Assembly (NCBI RefSeq): GCF_905404315.1
Contig: NC_066282.1
Span: 7,464,501-7,528,500, forward strand
From: Leptidea sinapis
Lineage: Eukaryota > Arthropoda > Insecta > Lepidoptera > Pieridae
Reading direction: 5' to 3'
Length of the DNA stretch: 64,000 nt
Position numbers and translations under genes: made by a program. The notes under the pieces are model-generated. The model was not told the origin of the DNA, did not search any database, and saw nothing but the letters and a program-made list of their open reading frames with translations. Shown here in pieces: positions 10,296 to 22,204 of this stretch (positions are counted from its first letter, which is position 1; each line of letters opens with the position of its first letter).

Positions 10296-11066
10296 TTAAT
10301 TATCTACTTGTGACATATTGAGGATTTTCTTTTCGAACTTTATAAGGCTACGTTCATACACAGTCAAATCTGTGAAGACGGCAATTGATTCATTCCCTTT
10401 CCTTAGCAAAAAACAACCAAGACCATATATTTGTGAGGTATCTCTCTGGTTCACTAAAGAACCGCCAGATGGAATACCAACAATACTACCGACATCTGTT
10501 ATACAAATAAAACGTCCCCATTCCCGTGGTATGTATTCGTCACAGTCAACAAGAACACCATTGTCCAAGTCAGTTACATCCAATATTGTGTTTGTTCTCA
10601 CGTGCTCCTTATCTATATATCCAAACCCAGCAATAGTCCAACTTCCTGGCTTGCGAGGTTTGAAAGAACTTTTTGATATTTTTCCAATATGAGAACTATC
10701 CGGCGTTGAGGCAGCTAATATTAATATTATCAGGTCGTGAATTGGACTATGTGATCGCTGAAATCCAGTTTGGACCCATACGTCATCTCTGCCATACAAA
10801 TTACCATACAACTTTTCGAAGGTTAGAACGTTATTGACATTATACGAGTCTCCTATTCCGTGGATCTTGATTAAGTCGTATTTATCTTTCCAATAGGCTT
10901 CTAATGGATTTGCTGAAGTAACAACACAGAGTCTATGGATTCGAACGCCTTGTGAAACTGGATTGTCTTGTACCGATATTCCTACGATGTACGATCATCT
11001 TCGGGCCATTCATACGAAGTATTTTGAGCTTTCGTGAACTTTATTACGAGCAGCATCCCATATTTA
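10296..11066 (-). pseudogene. Serine-protease-homologue (S1-like) last exon with frameshift
   Basis: Last exon of a chymotrypsin-fold protein. A splice acceptor (TTCCAG) precedes 11066 and a TAA ends the frame at 10296. Seen: RIHRLCVVTSANP where active proteases have the catalytic His block, so His is absent; HDLIILIL at the catalytic Asp strand, with Asp kept; SWTIAGFGYID; and GIPSGGSLV at the active-Ser block, where Ser and following Gly-Gly remain but the usual preceding Asp is Pro. The C-terminal strand SIAVFTDLTVY matches the family's final strand. A one-base shift near 10990 separates the first 29 or so codons (EWPEDDR) from the rest. It is catalytically dead by residue loss and probably a pseudogene, although a sequencing indel would leave a real noncatalytic homologue. 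An upstream signal-peptide exon was not found with certainty. Confidence 0.65.
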
Positions 11067-12906
11067 CTGGAAACATAACATAAATAAAAAAAATAATAGA
11101 ATTACAGATTTAATATCGATTGCTATAATAATTAAATGTTAAAAACAACAAGTTCGTTTTTCAATTTTCATCTTCTATGTTCAAATATTTGCACCTTTTT
11201 TAAATCACCAAATACGTCAAATATAAGTAAGCACTTTCGTAAATAAATTTAAACTTTACTTTATATATATGTAGGTTTGTATAGATATGTTACACTTACA
11301 TGACAATTACACTTAATAAAGTCATTAAATATTTGAAACGTAACACAACAATATTAAAACCAGGTTGAGTGTTGTCGTATCACTAATTGCCAACTGAACC
11401 ATCATAAACAATATTGGTATCCGATTATTTATAAACAATAAACAGTCAAAAGAATTATAATTTACAAATAATAATAACCTCGGAAATTCCTTCCAATTTA
11501 TATGTGAACCAGTAGAACCTAATATGCTACTTTTTTCATTTAACTATGCGAGCTAAAATTTAAATGGAACTGCATTAGTCGCCTGGCTTAGAGGTTAGAT
11601 AAAATAATTTAAAATCCATGACTTGTATAATATTATCTAGTGGATTTTAATTGTTACAATATTAAAAAATGAAAATTTGTTGTGGCATAACAATAGACAG
11701 ACATACCTGAGGAGGTTTCGAAGAGAGCTGGACTGTTGGAGGCCCCAACTAATACTCTAGGAACCGCCTGGCGTAGGCTAAAGAAGTGTGTGTCTGTCCG
11801 GCATTTGGTGAATAAATAATGCTATGCACAGAGTACTTTTGATGCGATGCATAAATGCGACCGTTAACCGGTGCGAGAGTCACAAATGGTTCAGTTCAGC
11901 CAATTAGATACTAATGCGTCTGTGGTCTATAGGTATCTCTCTATTTCCTATAGGAAGCTATCTAAACTACAGTATGCCTTAACAAAAAATTATAACAAAG
12001 GGAATAAATAGACAATTGGGGTGCAAATACACTTCAAATAACTCTAAGTATTTGAAATTCAATTCCAATTTCTTTTAGCTTCTCTAAATAGGCTAGTTGA
12101 GATATTTGTACTAGTTGGGTGTATTGAAACATTCACCGTTCATTCACCTTGACCTTCATATTCTTCTTCATTTCATGCCTACAAGTTACACCTTCGCAGG
12201 AATTCTCTCCTTGGTAATAATTTTTGAAATTATACTTCTTTAGGCGCATTATAAAAAAATAAGAGGGTAAAATTTTAAGATGCGCGCGCATCACTGTAAC
12301 ACAAAAGTAACAGGGTGAAGTTGGTATGGTTGGTTCCTAAAATTTTCTGACGTTTGCGACATTCGTTGTTTTTTTTTTAGTTTCTTCATCTATTATTATG
12401 ACAGGCAAAGGGTTCAAGCCCATAGAACCTTATTCGTTATTTAATAATTAATTGTGGAAGCCATCTTTGCAAGATTTTTACAATAATGTTCTTTCTACAA
12501 ACGTAGAATAGCAGCAATAAATAATTTAAAAGATTTTTGCTTTATTATTTTAAGTAAGTTACGAAAGCAATTAGAAATTGGTGATGAAAACTGACAAATA
12601 ACAGTGACATTATTATTTGAGTCATAACAATGCAATGAAAGCAAAGCGTAAGACGGTATTTTCTTGATCACAACGAACTGTGCCTTGCCTTGTGTACTGT
12701 TTTAAACAAAAATATTTCATAAATAATTGTAGGGAAACAAAGGAATTACTTAATTTGAAAATGTTGTAGCAAAACACGATACCCGCCATGATGATGACGA
12801 TTAGAAAATTAAATTATAATAATATTATATTATTTTAATCGATATATTTGAAGCGATTAAGCAAAAATAATCAATCATAATATATATTTGCAATTAATTG
12901 AATTAC
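11067..12906. other. AT-rich DNA between two minus-strand exon candidates
   Basis: Would be intron if 12907-13143 and 10296-11066 belong together. No repeat with another copy in the window and no coding-like frame was recognised. Confidence 0.35.
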
Positions 12907-13143
12907 CTTCATGACCTCTGAGTTCCTTCGAATCTAGCTTTAAAATATAACCGACATTTTTGCAGTTTCTCCTTTGCTTAATATTGTTTTATCGACGTTG
13001 TACTTTATTATAACTCCAGTCATAGTGTCTAAGACAAAGGTATAATTTGCAGGGAAAACGCAATAAGGCTTCCTTTCATTTGTGAAAATGAAATGAATAG
13101 AGGTAAGAAATGCCATAACATTTTCTTCAATAACGACTCTCTC
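12907..13143 (-). pseudogene. Exon-like coding stretch, unknown, with one frameshift
   Basis: On minus a frame is open from 13143 for about 66 codons (ERVVIEENVMAFLTSIHF, then NERKPYCVFPANYTF and LDTMTGVIIKYNVDK). A one-base shift near 12960 restores a frame reading GYILKLDSKELRGHE up to a splice-donor-like GAAG/GTAATT at 12906/12907. The opening RVV..ENVMAFLTSIHF resembles the N-terminal strand of S1 domains, which would fit an exon upstream of the serine-protease-like exon, but the phases do not join as they stand. It could equally be an unrelated decayed gene. Confidence 0.35.
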
Positions 13144-14648
13144 TCATCTCACGTTCTGCAATTTCTTTCGCTTAAGCTAGATATCTTGGCAGCAAATATT
13201 ACGTTCCTAAACAATTTGTTATTATTATTTCACAAATTCAACGTCAAAAAACTATCACCCATTTGAAATATTATGCCTAAGGCTTGAGAAGAAAGGGAGC
13301 AAGAAACTCAGCGCTTTTTTCTGAAACTAGAACTTTTTTTCTTATTTTAGTTATAATATAAGTAGAATCGTACAATAACATTTATAATTAAAGAGCCTCA
13401 GGGCGTTTGCTCTTTTTCCAGTCTGTGGTATCATTAAAAAAACATTTATGTTATAGTAACCTGTATCACACAAACGTTTTTAACAATTCTTTTGAATTTG
13501 GTAACACATCTTTTGGTATTTGTTGATGAGAAAACGAAAATACGTATAAAAATTGGGGGTATTTTCAATTAATCATAGATTCCATCACTCTATTTTACAA
13601 TGGAAAGAAGGCAGGATAAAGTTTAGAGGTTAATGGTTGTTGGAAATACTGAAGACCATCATGAACTGCTAAGAGGCCTATCCTGTCCAAAATTTTATGA
13701 TATGGTGAGGAATGGATAGTAATTTAGTCATGATTGACACGACCAAGAAGAATAAAATACGGCGGAGATATGACGTAACAAACACCCAGTCAGTTTGATA
13801 ACCTCCTCCATTTTGAAGTCGGTTGAAAAGTGTCGATCAACGTATAAGGTACTTGAAGTTCTACGGCTTTTCGCACATTATAAAAAAATGTTGAGAGTTA
13901 AGCTAAGGCCAAACCTGTGCAAGCAAAGCGAATGCTAAGCGGGAACTTTAGCCGTGCGGCGGTTGCTTCCCATGATATTTAAATGGTGTCGTACACACCT
14001 ACAAGACCCTCGGGCGAAGAGGGTAAACTAAAAATAAAGCGTACTCACAACGAAAAAAAAACAAAAACAAAAAAAAATTGTACCCGAGCAAGTAGCCACG
14101 ACCCCAATAATACCAAACAACTCTCCCAATGTCTTAGGAGAAGAAGTGCGAGGGTATAGGGCTCCGCCCTGACACCCTCCTTCCGCCCTCACACAGGGCG
14201 TGAGTGACGCATGCTTCTAGTGTTCAGTGAGCATGGACATATTTTATCCCAGAATCGTGTAGTTCCTGTTGTATACTTAACAAACCTAAATCCACTCGAA
14301 TGGAGTCGCGGGTATATGCTATTAAAACATTATATCTTACAACCGTACTTACCGTGTGGTTTGTACCGCAACGGCTTACAATAAAAGGTTTTCATCGTCT
14401 GAATCAGACTCCGTTGTTAAGTACGAGAATGACATAACCACAATTTAAATTCCAGTAAAACGACCTGAAACTTCAGCATAAATGCACCAACAATGAGGTC
14501 CGCAATTCGCGTCGTAGTTATGTAGGTACGTATAGATTCGCGTCATTAACGCTCCCACATCAGGTTCCTGCTTCCCACTTACTTGATGCGCAGGTGTGGC
14601 CGTAGCTTTGATGTTGATAATGTAAGATGTTAATGACAAACGTAACGC
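13144..14648. other. Gene-free region with a GC-rich block
   Basis: 13793-13828 is a minus-strand copy of the dispersed CTTCAAAAAAGGAGGAGG-type motif (diverged). 13260-13330 resembles the AAGAAACTC...GCGC tail seen in the retrotransposon 3' ends at 31.7 and 42.5 kb. 14050-14250 is GC-rich with an A-rich tract before it and small hairpin potential (GGGCTCCGCCC), and is unassigned. No coding sequence is supported. Confidence 0.4.
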
Positions 14649-14675
14649 TATGGTATGGTATGGTATGGTATGGTA
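14649..14675. repeat. TATGG pentanucleotide microsatellite
   Basis: About five tandem TATGG units. Confidence 0.9.
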
Positions 14676-14806
14676 CCGTAAAAACTAGAATTTGTAGAAG
14701 TTTGCTTTTAGAGACAATACTTAATCATATACTGTACGAAAGTATCCACCAATACATACTGATATATTTGAAACTATCTATTACCCGCGACTTCGACCGT
14801 ATTTAC

Positions 14807-15093
14807 CAGTGGGAGGCTTTATTGCACCGGATGCCTACCAGATTATGGGTACCACAACTGCGCCTATTTCTGCCGTGAAGCAGTAATGTGGAAGCATTAT
14901 CTAGTGAAATTACTGGGCAAATGAGACTTAACATCTGGTGTCTTAAACTGACGAGTGCAGTTGTAGTGCCGTCCAGAATTTTTGGCTTTTTCAATCATCT
15001 TGAGCGGCACTGCATTGTAATGGGCAGGGCGTATCAATTACCATTAGCTGAATTTTCTGCTCGTCTCGTCCGTTATTTTCATTAAAAAAAAGT
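14807..15093 (+). repeat. GGGAGGC repeat, near full length
   Basis: Opens CAGTGGGAGGCTTTATTGCA and ends in a TTTTCATTAAAAAAA tail. About 40 bases of the middle are missing relative to 57890-58207. Confidence 0.8.
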
Positions 15094-15835
15094 GTAACCA
15101 TATTAATTAGTATTATATGCTGCCACATGCATATATACAAAACAATCATATTATATCTCTCATAGTTAAGGTAGTGTTCGTAAGAAACGTTTTTTTTACC
15201 GTTTTTTCTCTCAATGTAGTAACGCGGCTTCCATGAGTTCTGTTTCTGAATTGAAAGTTAAATTTAAACAGATTGATGAATTATAACTTACATTACACAA
15301 GAAAACAGACTCCGCTTTTCTAAATAATGATAATAATACACGAGTAATATATAATATACACTTTCCAACACTAATGCTGGGACTGAACTCATTCAGTCCA
15401 TCCGGAAAATTCGCTTTGTGCGTGAATTAAATTATCCGAAGTGGGATAGTTTTTCTAGATTATACTATGAAGTGTTCATTTTACGGATAAATTCTTTAAA
15501 TCATTACTAGATTTCGAGATTTTAAACAAAACAACAGATTTTAATATTCTTTATTAAAAAATAAAGTTAAGCTTTAAACTATGTAAAGTAGCGCTGATTT
15601 TATTCTTTATTGCGAAACACAAATGGCTTAACGAGTATTTAATCCCGATTTAATCCGAAGATAATTGGATTTTTTTGACGATAATATCGCTAATTAATCG
15701 TTTCACTCTGTTAAAATATATTTCCTTATTGAGTAATCTCCTTTCACAGAATCGTTATATAAGTAGGTATGATTTTATAAACATGCTAAACAATGAAAAA
15801 AATTATTATAAGAAGCAAAACAAATAGACGACGAC
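15094..15835. other. Gene-free AT-rich DNA
   Basis: No supported gene or recognised repeat. This sequence is not present beside duplicate B, so it lies outside the duplicated segment. Confidence 0.4.
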
Positions 15836-16083
15836 CCATATAACCGAATGGTTACTGACTCTGACTACTAAGCTAGAGGTCCCGGGTTTGAATCCCGGTA
15901 GGTGCAATCATTTATAATATGATGAATATGGATGTTTTTTTTCCGAGTCATGGACGTTTATATGTATTCATGTTTGTTTAAGTAAGTATATTGTATTAAA
16001 TATATCATTGTCTTCTATGGGTATGCATAGTTTGGGGCAAGATAAATTGTGTAAGAGTGTGTCAATATTATTATTATTAAATA
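15836..16083 (+). repeat. Second tRNA-headed SINE family
   Basis: The head 15836-15906 has a B box (GGTTTGAATCC) within CCCGGGTTTGAATCCCGGTA. The body contains GGATGTTTTTTTTCCGAGTC and TTTGGGGCAAGATAAATTGT. A minus-strand copy is at 51745-51932. The duplicated segment A begins inside its body near 15970, so copy B keeps only the 3' half. Not a functional tRNA: the anticodon arm does not pair properly. Confidence 0.75.
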
Positions 16084-16172
16084 AAGGTTCCATTGTTTGC
16101 TAAAATCTTAGATCATTATTACGTCTAGATAGATTATGACAGCTGTGAAGACGTCGAAAAACATTGCTTTTA

Positions 16173-16480
16173 CGACCGTTCCCAATATTCAGTCTATCTC
16201 TTACTTGTAATAAAAATCGAAACTATGTTTGTCTTTTCTGTCCCAATAAACTTATCAACGGTAACTTACCTTATCCGTACACGCTGTCTGTCAATGGGAC
16301 GACGTATAGCTTACCAGCGATAGAAGTTTGTCTGGAAAATGCAATTCACGCGTCCCAATATAAGGCGATAAGAATGACTTACCGGATATATGGGACAGCT
16401 TCAGATTATTGACAGCTAATTACTGACAGTAGAAGGTAGGAAGTTATCTCCATCTGTAGGTAGTGTATTGGGAACGGCCG
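16173..16480. mobile_element. 308-bp MITE, PIF/Harbinger-like
   Basis: 15-bp TIRs CGACCGTTCCCAATA and CGGCCGTTCCCAATA (one mismatch), flanked by TTA on both sides (16170-16172, 16481-16483). A TTA/TAA target is typical of PIF/Harbinger elements. An 82-codon plus-strand frame overlaps it but has no recognisable domain and is probably incidental. The duplicate is at 36048-36356, a solo end is at 4620-4660, and an uninterrupted related site lies near 52050-52095. Confidence 0.8.
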
Positions 16481-16483
16481 TTA

Positions 16484-16915
16484 GAGTTTACCTGTATTTT
16501 GTGCAATGCACGCATACTAACACAAATTAGTGTGATACAAATCGCGAATGTAAGACGTAGCTAGTCACGCTCACTAAAGTATTAAACCTGGCCTGTTTTT
16601 ATCGTATGTCTAACAGCAAGAGACTCTCTAGACGTATAATTTATCTAAGGTTAAATTAATGACCAGAATACAAGTGAACTCTGTTATTCTATTTTAAAGT
16701 CATTTTGTTCTTCAGCAGTCTGACTGGGAGTCATTTAATAGTAGTAGATCAAACTGGTTTAGTTGAGAACAAAGAAAAACATTTTGTTTTTTATTTAGAT
16801 TTGATGTATTTGAATTACTCAATGAAACAATACTCATAACTCTATTTTGTATTGAAAATATAGGATTATGACGTAAGCTAATACTTTTTAAATTTTTATA
16901 TTCGGAATACCGATT
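16484..16915 (+). repeat. Old repeat that hosts the MITE
   Basis: Together with 16120-16172 it forms a repeat also seen, without the MITE, at 52026-52180 and 53295-53430 (shared GACAGCTGTGAA, AGTTTACCT, CAAATCGCGA-like, CTAACAGCAAGAG-like strings). No coding sequence. Confidence 0.55.
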
Positions 16916-17113
16916 TACCAATGGGAGGCATATTTGCACCGGATGCCGGCTAGATTATGGGTACCGCAACGGCGTGTATTTCTGCTGTGAAGAAGTAATG
17001 TGTAAGCATTACTGTGTTTCAGTCTGAAGGGCGCCGTAGCTAGTGTACTGGGCAAATTTACCATCAGATGAACGTCCTGCTCGTCTCGTCTCTTATTTAC
17101 ATAAAAAAAAAAA
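16916..17113 (+). repeat. GGGAGGC repeat, internally deleted
   Basis: Has the family opening and A tail but jumps from GCGCCGTAGCTAGTG to the CATCAGATGAACGTCCTG region, losing about 110 bases. The same deletion is present in duplicate B (36793-36990), so it predates the duplication. Confidence 0.75.
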
Positions 17114-17374
17114 ACAATGCAGATATCTAAGTGTGTGGCGTGTCATGCGAAGTTTAAATTCGGCGACGAGAATAAGGTAAAATAGTTCTTCGGAACACTC
17201 CTCGTGACAAATGTGACAGGACACACTTAGGGCTATATTATATCACCGGGACACCACGGTGGAGCAACTAGTGACGCCACAGTGGTGCCCGTAACTTACC
17301 AAGCTAGTGCGATGTTGGAGGTTCAGGTATTCAAATGATTATATCTTTATTAGCTGCAACTGCTTATATACTAG

Positions 17375-17785
17375 TGAATTTTAAAAAGGATCCCAAATTC
17401 ATTCTCTGCATCCTCGAGAACCTCGGATACGATATCCATATTGTTGAAATAATACGTTTACGCGGCGGCCATCTTGGATTTCCAAAATGATCCCGAATTT
17501 GTTCTCTGCACCCTCGGGAACCTCGGATACGATATCCATATTGTTGAAATCATAATTACGCGCGGCGAGCATCGTGGATTTAAAAATGTTCTCAAATTCG
17601 TTTTTTTCACCCTCGAGAACCTCGGATGCAATATCCAAATTGTTGTAGACATAATTCTGCGCGGCGGCCATCTTGAATTTAAAAAAAAAACCCAATTCAT
17701 TTGTTGCACCCTCGAGAACCTCGGATGCAATATTCATATCGTTGAAATCATAATTTTGCGCAACGGCCATCTTTGATTTAAAGGG
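17375..17785. repeat. 99-100-bp minisatellite, about four units
   Basis: The string CCTCGAGAACCTCGG recurs at 17412, 17512 (one change), 17611 and 17710. Each unit also carries CGGCGGCCATCTTGGATTT or a variant. Because the period is close to a multiple of three, both strands stay open for 90-135 codons; these repetitive frames are not evidence of a gene. B has about three units (37250-37575). Confidence 0.85.
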
Positions 17786-18245
17786 TTCCGTAGCAGCAAG
17801 TAACATAATATAAAGGTTCTTGTAGTTCGTTGTAACAATTTATGACGTATTAAAAAAACTCGTATGTACTACATCTCGTTCTAACCAACTTTCGGTGGAC
17901 GTTTGCATGGTAATGTTATTTTTTTTTTTTGGTTTTTTCATTCTCTTATTTTAGAAGTTACAGGCGGGGGGACACATTTTACCACTTTGGAAGTGTCTCT
18001 CTCGCAAACTATTCAGTTTGGAAAAAAATTAATATCATTATTGAAGACCTTTCCACGTATGGGTGTGATGAAAAAAATTTTTGCGTTTCTATCTAAGTAC
18101 CGGGAACCCAAAATTTTTTTTTCTATTCTTGTGTGAAACTCTTAATGCGATTTACAGAATACCGCTACTAACCAAGTATCAACTGTATAGTTCATATTGT
18201 TTCAGAAAACAGTGGCTGTTACATACGGACGGACAGACAAACAAA
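17783..18245 (+). repeat. Dispersed 'GGGTTCCGTA...ACGGACGGACAGAC' repeat
   Basis: Member of a well-known lepidopteran repeat: in B the head reads GCGGCCAAGTGCGAGTCGG (37936 on) and here the tail includes ACGGACGGACAGACAAACAA. A fuller minus-strand copy is at 53575-54222. No protein is encoded. Confidence 0.7.
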
Positions 18246-19798
18246 CATTTTAAATCTATAATATCTTCGTAAGTATTTATTTAAATTAAATACTGTAAAG
18301 GGCCATATTGAGCTTTATTAAATGCACATTGTATTTAACGTACTTAATTCGATAAGAAATAATGCTGTATTGCTTAGAATAGCTTCGTAAATAAGCCATT
18401 ATTTCTCGTAAAAAGTAAAGAATAAAAAATGGTTACGGTGGGCTTACCCTAAGAGACAGGCATTACTTTTTTATAGACTTTTTTAAGGTGTACAATACTG
18501 TAGTATATTATTTTGATCTATCTCTCTCAGCGTTTACAATGTTAACGTAAAAAATGTATTCATTTACGACATCATAATATTATAAACCTCTAACAGTGAT
18601 TCTCTACTATATTATACTAATATTTAAGTACTCTATCTATTAAAAGAAAACCGCATCAAAATCCGTTGCGTAGTTTTACAGATCTAAGCATACATAGGGA
18701 CTAATAGCAGAAAGCGACTTTGTTTTATACTGTGTAGTGATATTGTTTTATTTATGCGCACTGTAATATCTTATATATAAAACGGCTTAACCAATTTGTT
18801 TGAAAATTTGTATGTATATCTGGTAGGTCTGAAAATCGGCCAAAATCTATTTTTCATACCCCTAAATGATAACCACCCACCCCTAAATATATATTTTTTA
18901 TTTTTTTGACAATTTTGTTTATTATTATTTTATTATGATTAAGCATTGAAAAATACATACAACTTAAAATTTTGGCCCTCCTACGATCTACAACTATATT
19001 TGTATGATTCTGTTCCATCCATAAATCCGTTAGAGGGGTCGCAAGATGGCAATCAAATACAATAATTGTAGTACAATATGTTTGTTAGGTCTGAGAATCG
19101 GTTGCATCTTTTTTTAAATCCCAAAAATTTTAATTAAATTGTTTATTTAAATTACTTAATATAGCAATACAAAGTTTGATGGGTTAGCAAGTAGATTATT
19201 AAAACAACCAGTTCTTAACAAATAACTTACAACTTACACAATAAATCAATGTTTTAGATACATACATATACTATGTAATAAACACAATAGCGTTCATAAA
19301 TCTGCTTTCATATAATAAAGATTTATTGTTTATAAGCCATTTATAGTTGGATCACTTCACTTCAGATCATAAAAGTCAGGTGGAAAAAGTTCACTCTATT
19401 TTTTTTCGTTATTACTACCGCAAGTCGTACAGTATGGTATTATTGGAAGCAAACAGATAAAATATTACGTAAAATATATTTCGGAAGTAATACTTATTTA
19501 TACAACTGTTGTGTAATAAGGGGTATTAAAACACGGATGACAAGAAGCCGAGTTTGATAATAGTATCACATGAGTGTTTTAATACCTAATTATCAACAAT
19601 AATTGCATACAAGACTTTATCTACACCCGTAATACGGGTCCTCTATAAAAGATTCTGAAACAGTTAGCTTGCTGCTAACATTAAAAATGCCAGTCCTAGT
19701 AACCATTACATCATCCAAACGAGTGTTGTATTATTGTACTGAATGAATGACATTGCGTGTTTCAATGTTGGCAATATGCTGTCTTAGAATATTTAATA
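18246..19798. other. AT-rich DNA present only in copy A
   Basis: Contains retroposon-type strings, for example GGTAGGTCTGAAAATCGG near 18824 and again in part near 19085, but no coding sequence. Its absence from B is a deletion in B, since its right end supplies half of the target-site duplication of the next element. Confidence 0.5.
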
Positions 19799-19806
19799 GA
19801 GGATTT

Positions 19807-20107
19807 TTTTTTTATGGAATAGGAGGACAAACGAGCGTACGGGTCACTTGTTGTTAAGTGATCACCGCCGCCCACAATCTCTTGCAACACCAGAGGAATC
19901 ACAGGAGCGTTGCCGGCCTTTAAGGTAGGTGTACGCGCTTTTTTTGAAGGCACCCATGTCGTATCGTCCTGGAAACACCGCGCAAGGAAGTTCATTCCAC
20001 AGCTTTGTATTACGTGGAAGAAAACTCCATGAAAACCGCACTGTGGAGGACCGCCACACATCCAGATGGTGGGGATGATATCCTAACTTGTGGCGTGTCG
20101 TGCGAAT
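19807..20107 (-). mobile_element. CR1-like 3' tail, 5'-truncated, with target-site duplication
   Basis: About 300 bp of the family 3' end on minus: poly-A tail (as T run at 19804-19813), UTR and the last coding codons up to CGCACGACACGCC. GAGGATTT lies at both ends (19799-19806 and 20108-20115), a plausible 8-bp target-site duplication. Confidence 0.85.
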
Positions 20108-20115
20108 GAGGATTT

Positions 20116-21807
20116 AAAGCATGTGTGTAGATAAAAAGAATGATTGTTGAATAGTAGTGACTTATAACTGGTATCGTTTCACAAATAATACTAACAGCGT
20201 AAAATTTTTTGAGGCATATCCACAAAAATTGTACGATAGTAATAATAATTCATAATGGATTAAATAACTTTAAGAGCTGCATGTTCGTACCTGGTATACT
20301 TTATAATTTATAAATCATCTAAAGCAGGTAACGTAACCCTTAGCTGTGTATGTCAAAGTAATAAATTTTCAAGTCTCATATGGCAATCTGCTTAATCCGC
20401 TTAACCGCAAGATCGCTGACGGAAATTTGCGGTCTCGTAACGACGCCATCTTACCTCTGTGTAACTTTTGTGTTCCTGGTAGAGTCACCATTATGTATCT
20501 ATTCATGACTTATCTTGCATTCCTTCAGAAAATAAAAAGATTACTATTTATTATTATTAATGCGCAATAAAACAATGCTACTACATAGTACATAGTATAT
20601 ATATTAATACGTTAGTCATATAGTAAAATAATGAAGAAATTATCATCGTATGCTCAAATGTTGACAACGTTATATATCAAGAACAGATCCCAGTCTTGTT
20701 TATGTTTGATGACTTTTCTACTGAAGGAATTATACAAAAATTAATATATTTTCCAAACTAAATAAACTTAAGTACCCTGTACGTATTTAGACTTATGTCC
20801 TTTTTTATTTCATAAAGTTTTTTATGAAGTTTAAACCACTCTCAGGCTAATAATAAATTTTATTATACTATTTTAACGGTATTTAAACCAACTTCAAAAA
20901 AGGAGGAGGTTATCAATAATATGATATTAATAAGAACGTGGTGTTCCTCGCATGCGCGTGCGACACAAGTGCCCAGCAAGACAGCTCTTGCCTGACTGCC
21001 CGTTTGGTGCCCGATCTCGATCACACTCGCACCGCACGCCCATCATATCCGAACCAAGACAAGTACCGAAACATCTTCGTACTCGCTCTTGACTCGACAA
21101 TCTTGACTACGACATATACGTTACTTATAATATGTACATTAACTTTGAAATTAACATCTACCCTTAATAAAATTAACAGTATTATATTACATTAGCTGAC
21201 AGTAAGAGCTAGCTATAAAGAACCCCCTTAATTGCAAATGAGGGTAGAAACGCTAACGAACGCTGTTAGAAACTATTTGAAGGGCTCAGAGTCGTTGAAA
21301 ATAGACGTTACAATGAGTGCTTTATTACTAAAGTGAACATTTAAGCAAGTGTTATGGAATGAAACGCCACTCTGGAATAGTATGAATGAGCGTAGTTTGA
21401 GGCTAAATTATCACGTTTGCCCACTAAACATCTAACGTCCCATTGATGGGCTCGTCAACAGACGTAAAAACTCTCAATTCATGTTATTGTTTTATTATAT
21501 TGTTACAAGACTCCGTCAATCAAAGGCAAGTGCTACACGCTCGATATAATTCACTCGATATTAATTATTGAGTGATATTCTGGAGAGCAAGCTTCTACTA
21601 CACGTTCGATACGGATCGCACCAGTTCGGTAATAAATTTGACTCACCAAAGACGTGCAGTCTGATTATTGTAAATAGTGACATTATAAAAAGGCTTGTAT
21701 AGCTATCATTTATAAGCATTAGTGTTAAAAAGGAGTGTTATAAACTTACAACTTGTTGAATCAGTTTCGTTTATACGAAGAAATACATGGTTATATATAA
21801 GCCATAT
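20116..21807. other. Noncoding part of duplication A
   Basis: Includes the CTTCAAAAAAGGAGGAGG motif near 20892 and the LTR-like block 20930-21125 shared with 7710-7905. Short open frames here are not supported as genes. Confidence 0.5.
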
Positions 21808-22122
21808 AACCAGTGGGAGGCTCTTTTGCACAGGATTCCGGCTAGATTATGGGTACCACAACGGCGCCAATTTCTGCCGTGAAGCAGTAATGTCTAACAA
21901 TACTGAATTTCGGTTTGAAGGGCGTCGTAGCTAGTGAAATTACTGGGCAAATTAGACTTACCATCTTATGTCTCAAGGTGACGAGCGCAATTGTAGTGCC
22001 GCTTAGAATTTTTGGTTTTTGCAAGAATCCTGAGTGGCACTGCATTATTATGGGAAGGGTGTATCAAGTACCATCAGCTGAACGTCCTGCTCATCTCGTC
22101 GCTTACTTTCATAAAAAAAATT
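21808..22122 (+). repeat. GGGAGGC repeat, full length
   Basis: Complete copy with A tail. The duplication boundary falls inside it: B matches only to position 21975 or so, and B's copy also lacks about 25 bases after TTTTGCA. Confidence 0.8.
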
Positions 22123-22129
22123 GTTTTGA

Positions 22130-22204
22130 ACAGAATTCATGGCTCGTAAGTGCTGCAGCGGAGGTCGCGGTCTCGTTGAGCGTGTCCTCCTCCATCACTA
22201 ACAG
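22130..22204 (-). pseudogene. Short GC-rich coding-like fragment
   Basis: On minus it reads MEEDTLNETATSAAAL, then TSHEF, from just after a TTAG acceptor-like site, and then runs into the A tail of the adjacent repeat. Base composition differs sharply from the flanks. Too short to identify; possibly an exon cut by the GGGAGGC insertion. Confidence 0.25.

Larger units (their letters stand above)
15970..21975 (+). repeat. Segmental duplication, copy A
   Basis: Collinear with 35846-40365 at very high identity over long stretches; 20560-21130 differs from 38990-39540 by only a few bases. Contents in order: SINE 3' half, MITE, old repeat, GGGAGGC repeat, 99-bp minisatellite, CGGCCAAGTGCGAGTC-type repeat, truncated CR1-like tail, LTR-like block and GGGAGGC repeat. 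A has about 1.78 kb (roughly 18023-19800) that B lacks, and lacks about 370 bp that B has (roughly 37580-37970). The right edge falls inside a GGGAGGC repeat at 'CTTATGTCT'. Confidence 0.9.

Noticed and set aside
16164..16412. 82-codon plus-strand protein conserved between 16.2 and 36.1 kb
   Set aside because: It lies inside the MITE and the two copies are a recent duplication, so conservation carries no coding signal.
17399..17806. 135-codon repetitive protein on minus and 100-codon protein on plus
   Set aside because: Both come from a 99-bp tandem repeat whose length keeps frames open on both strands.
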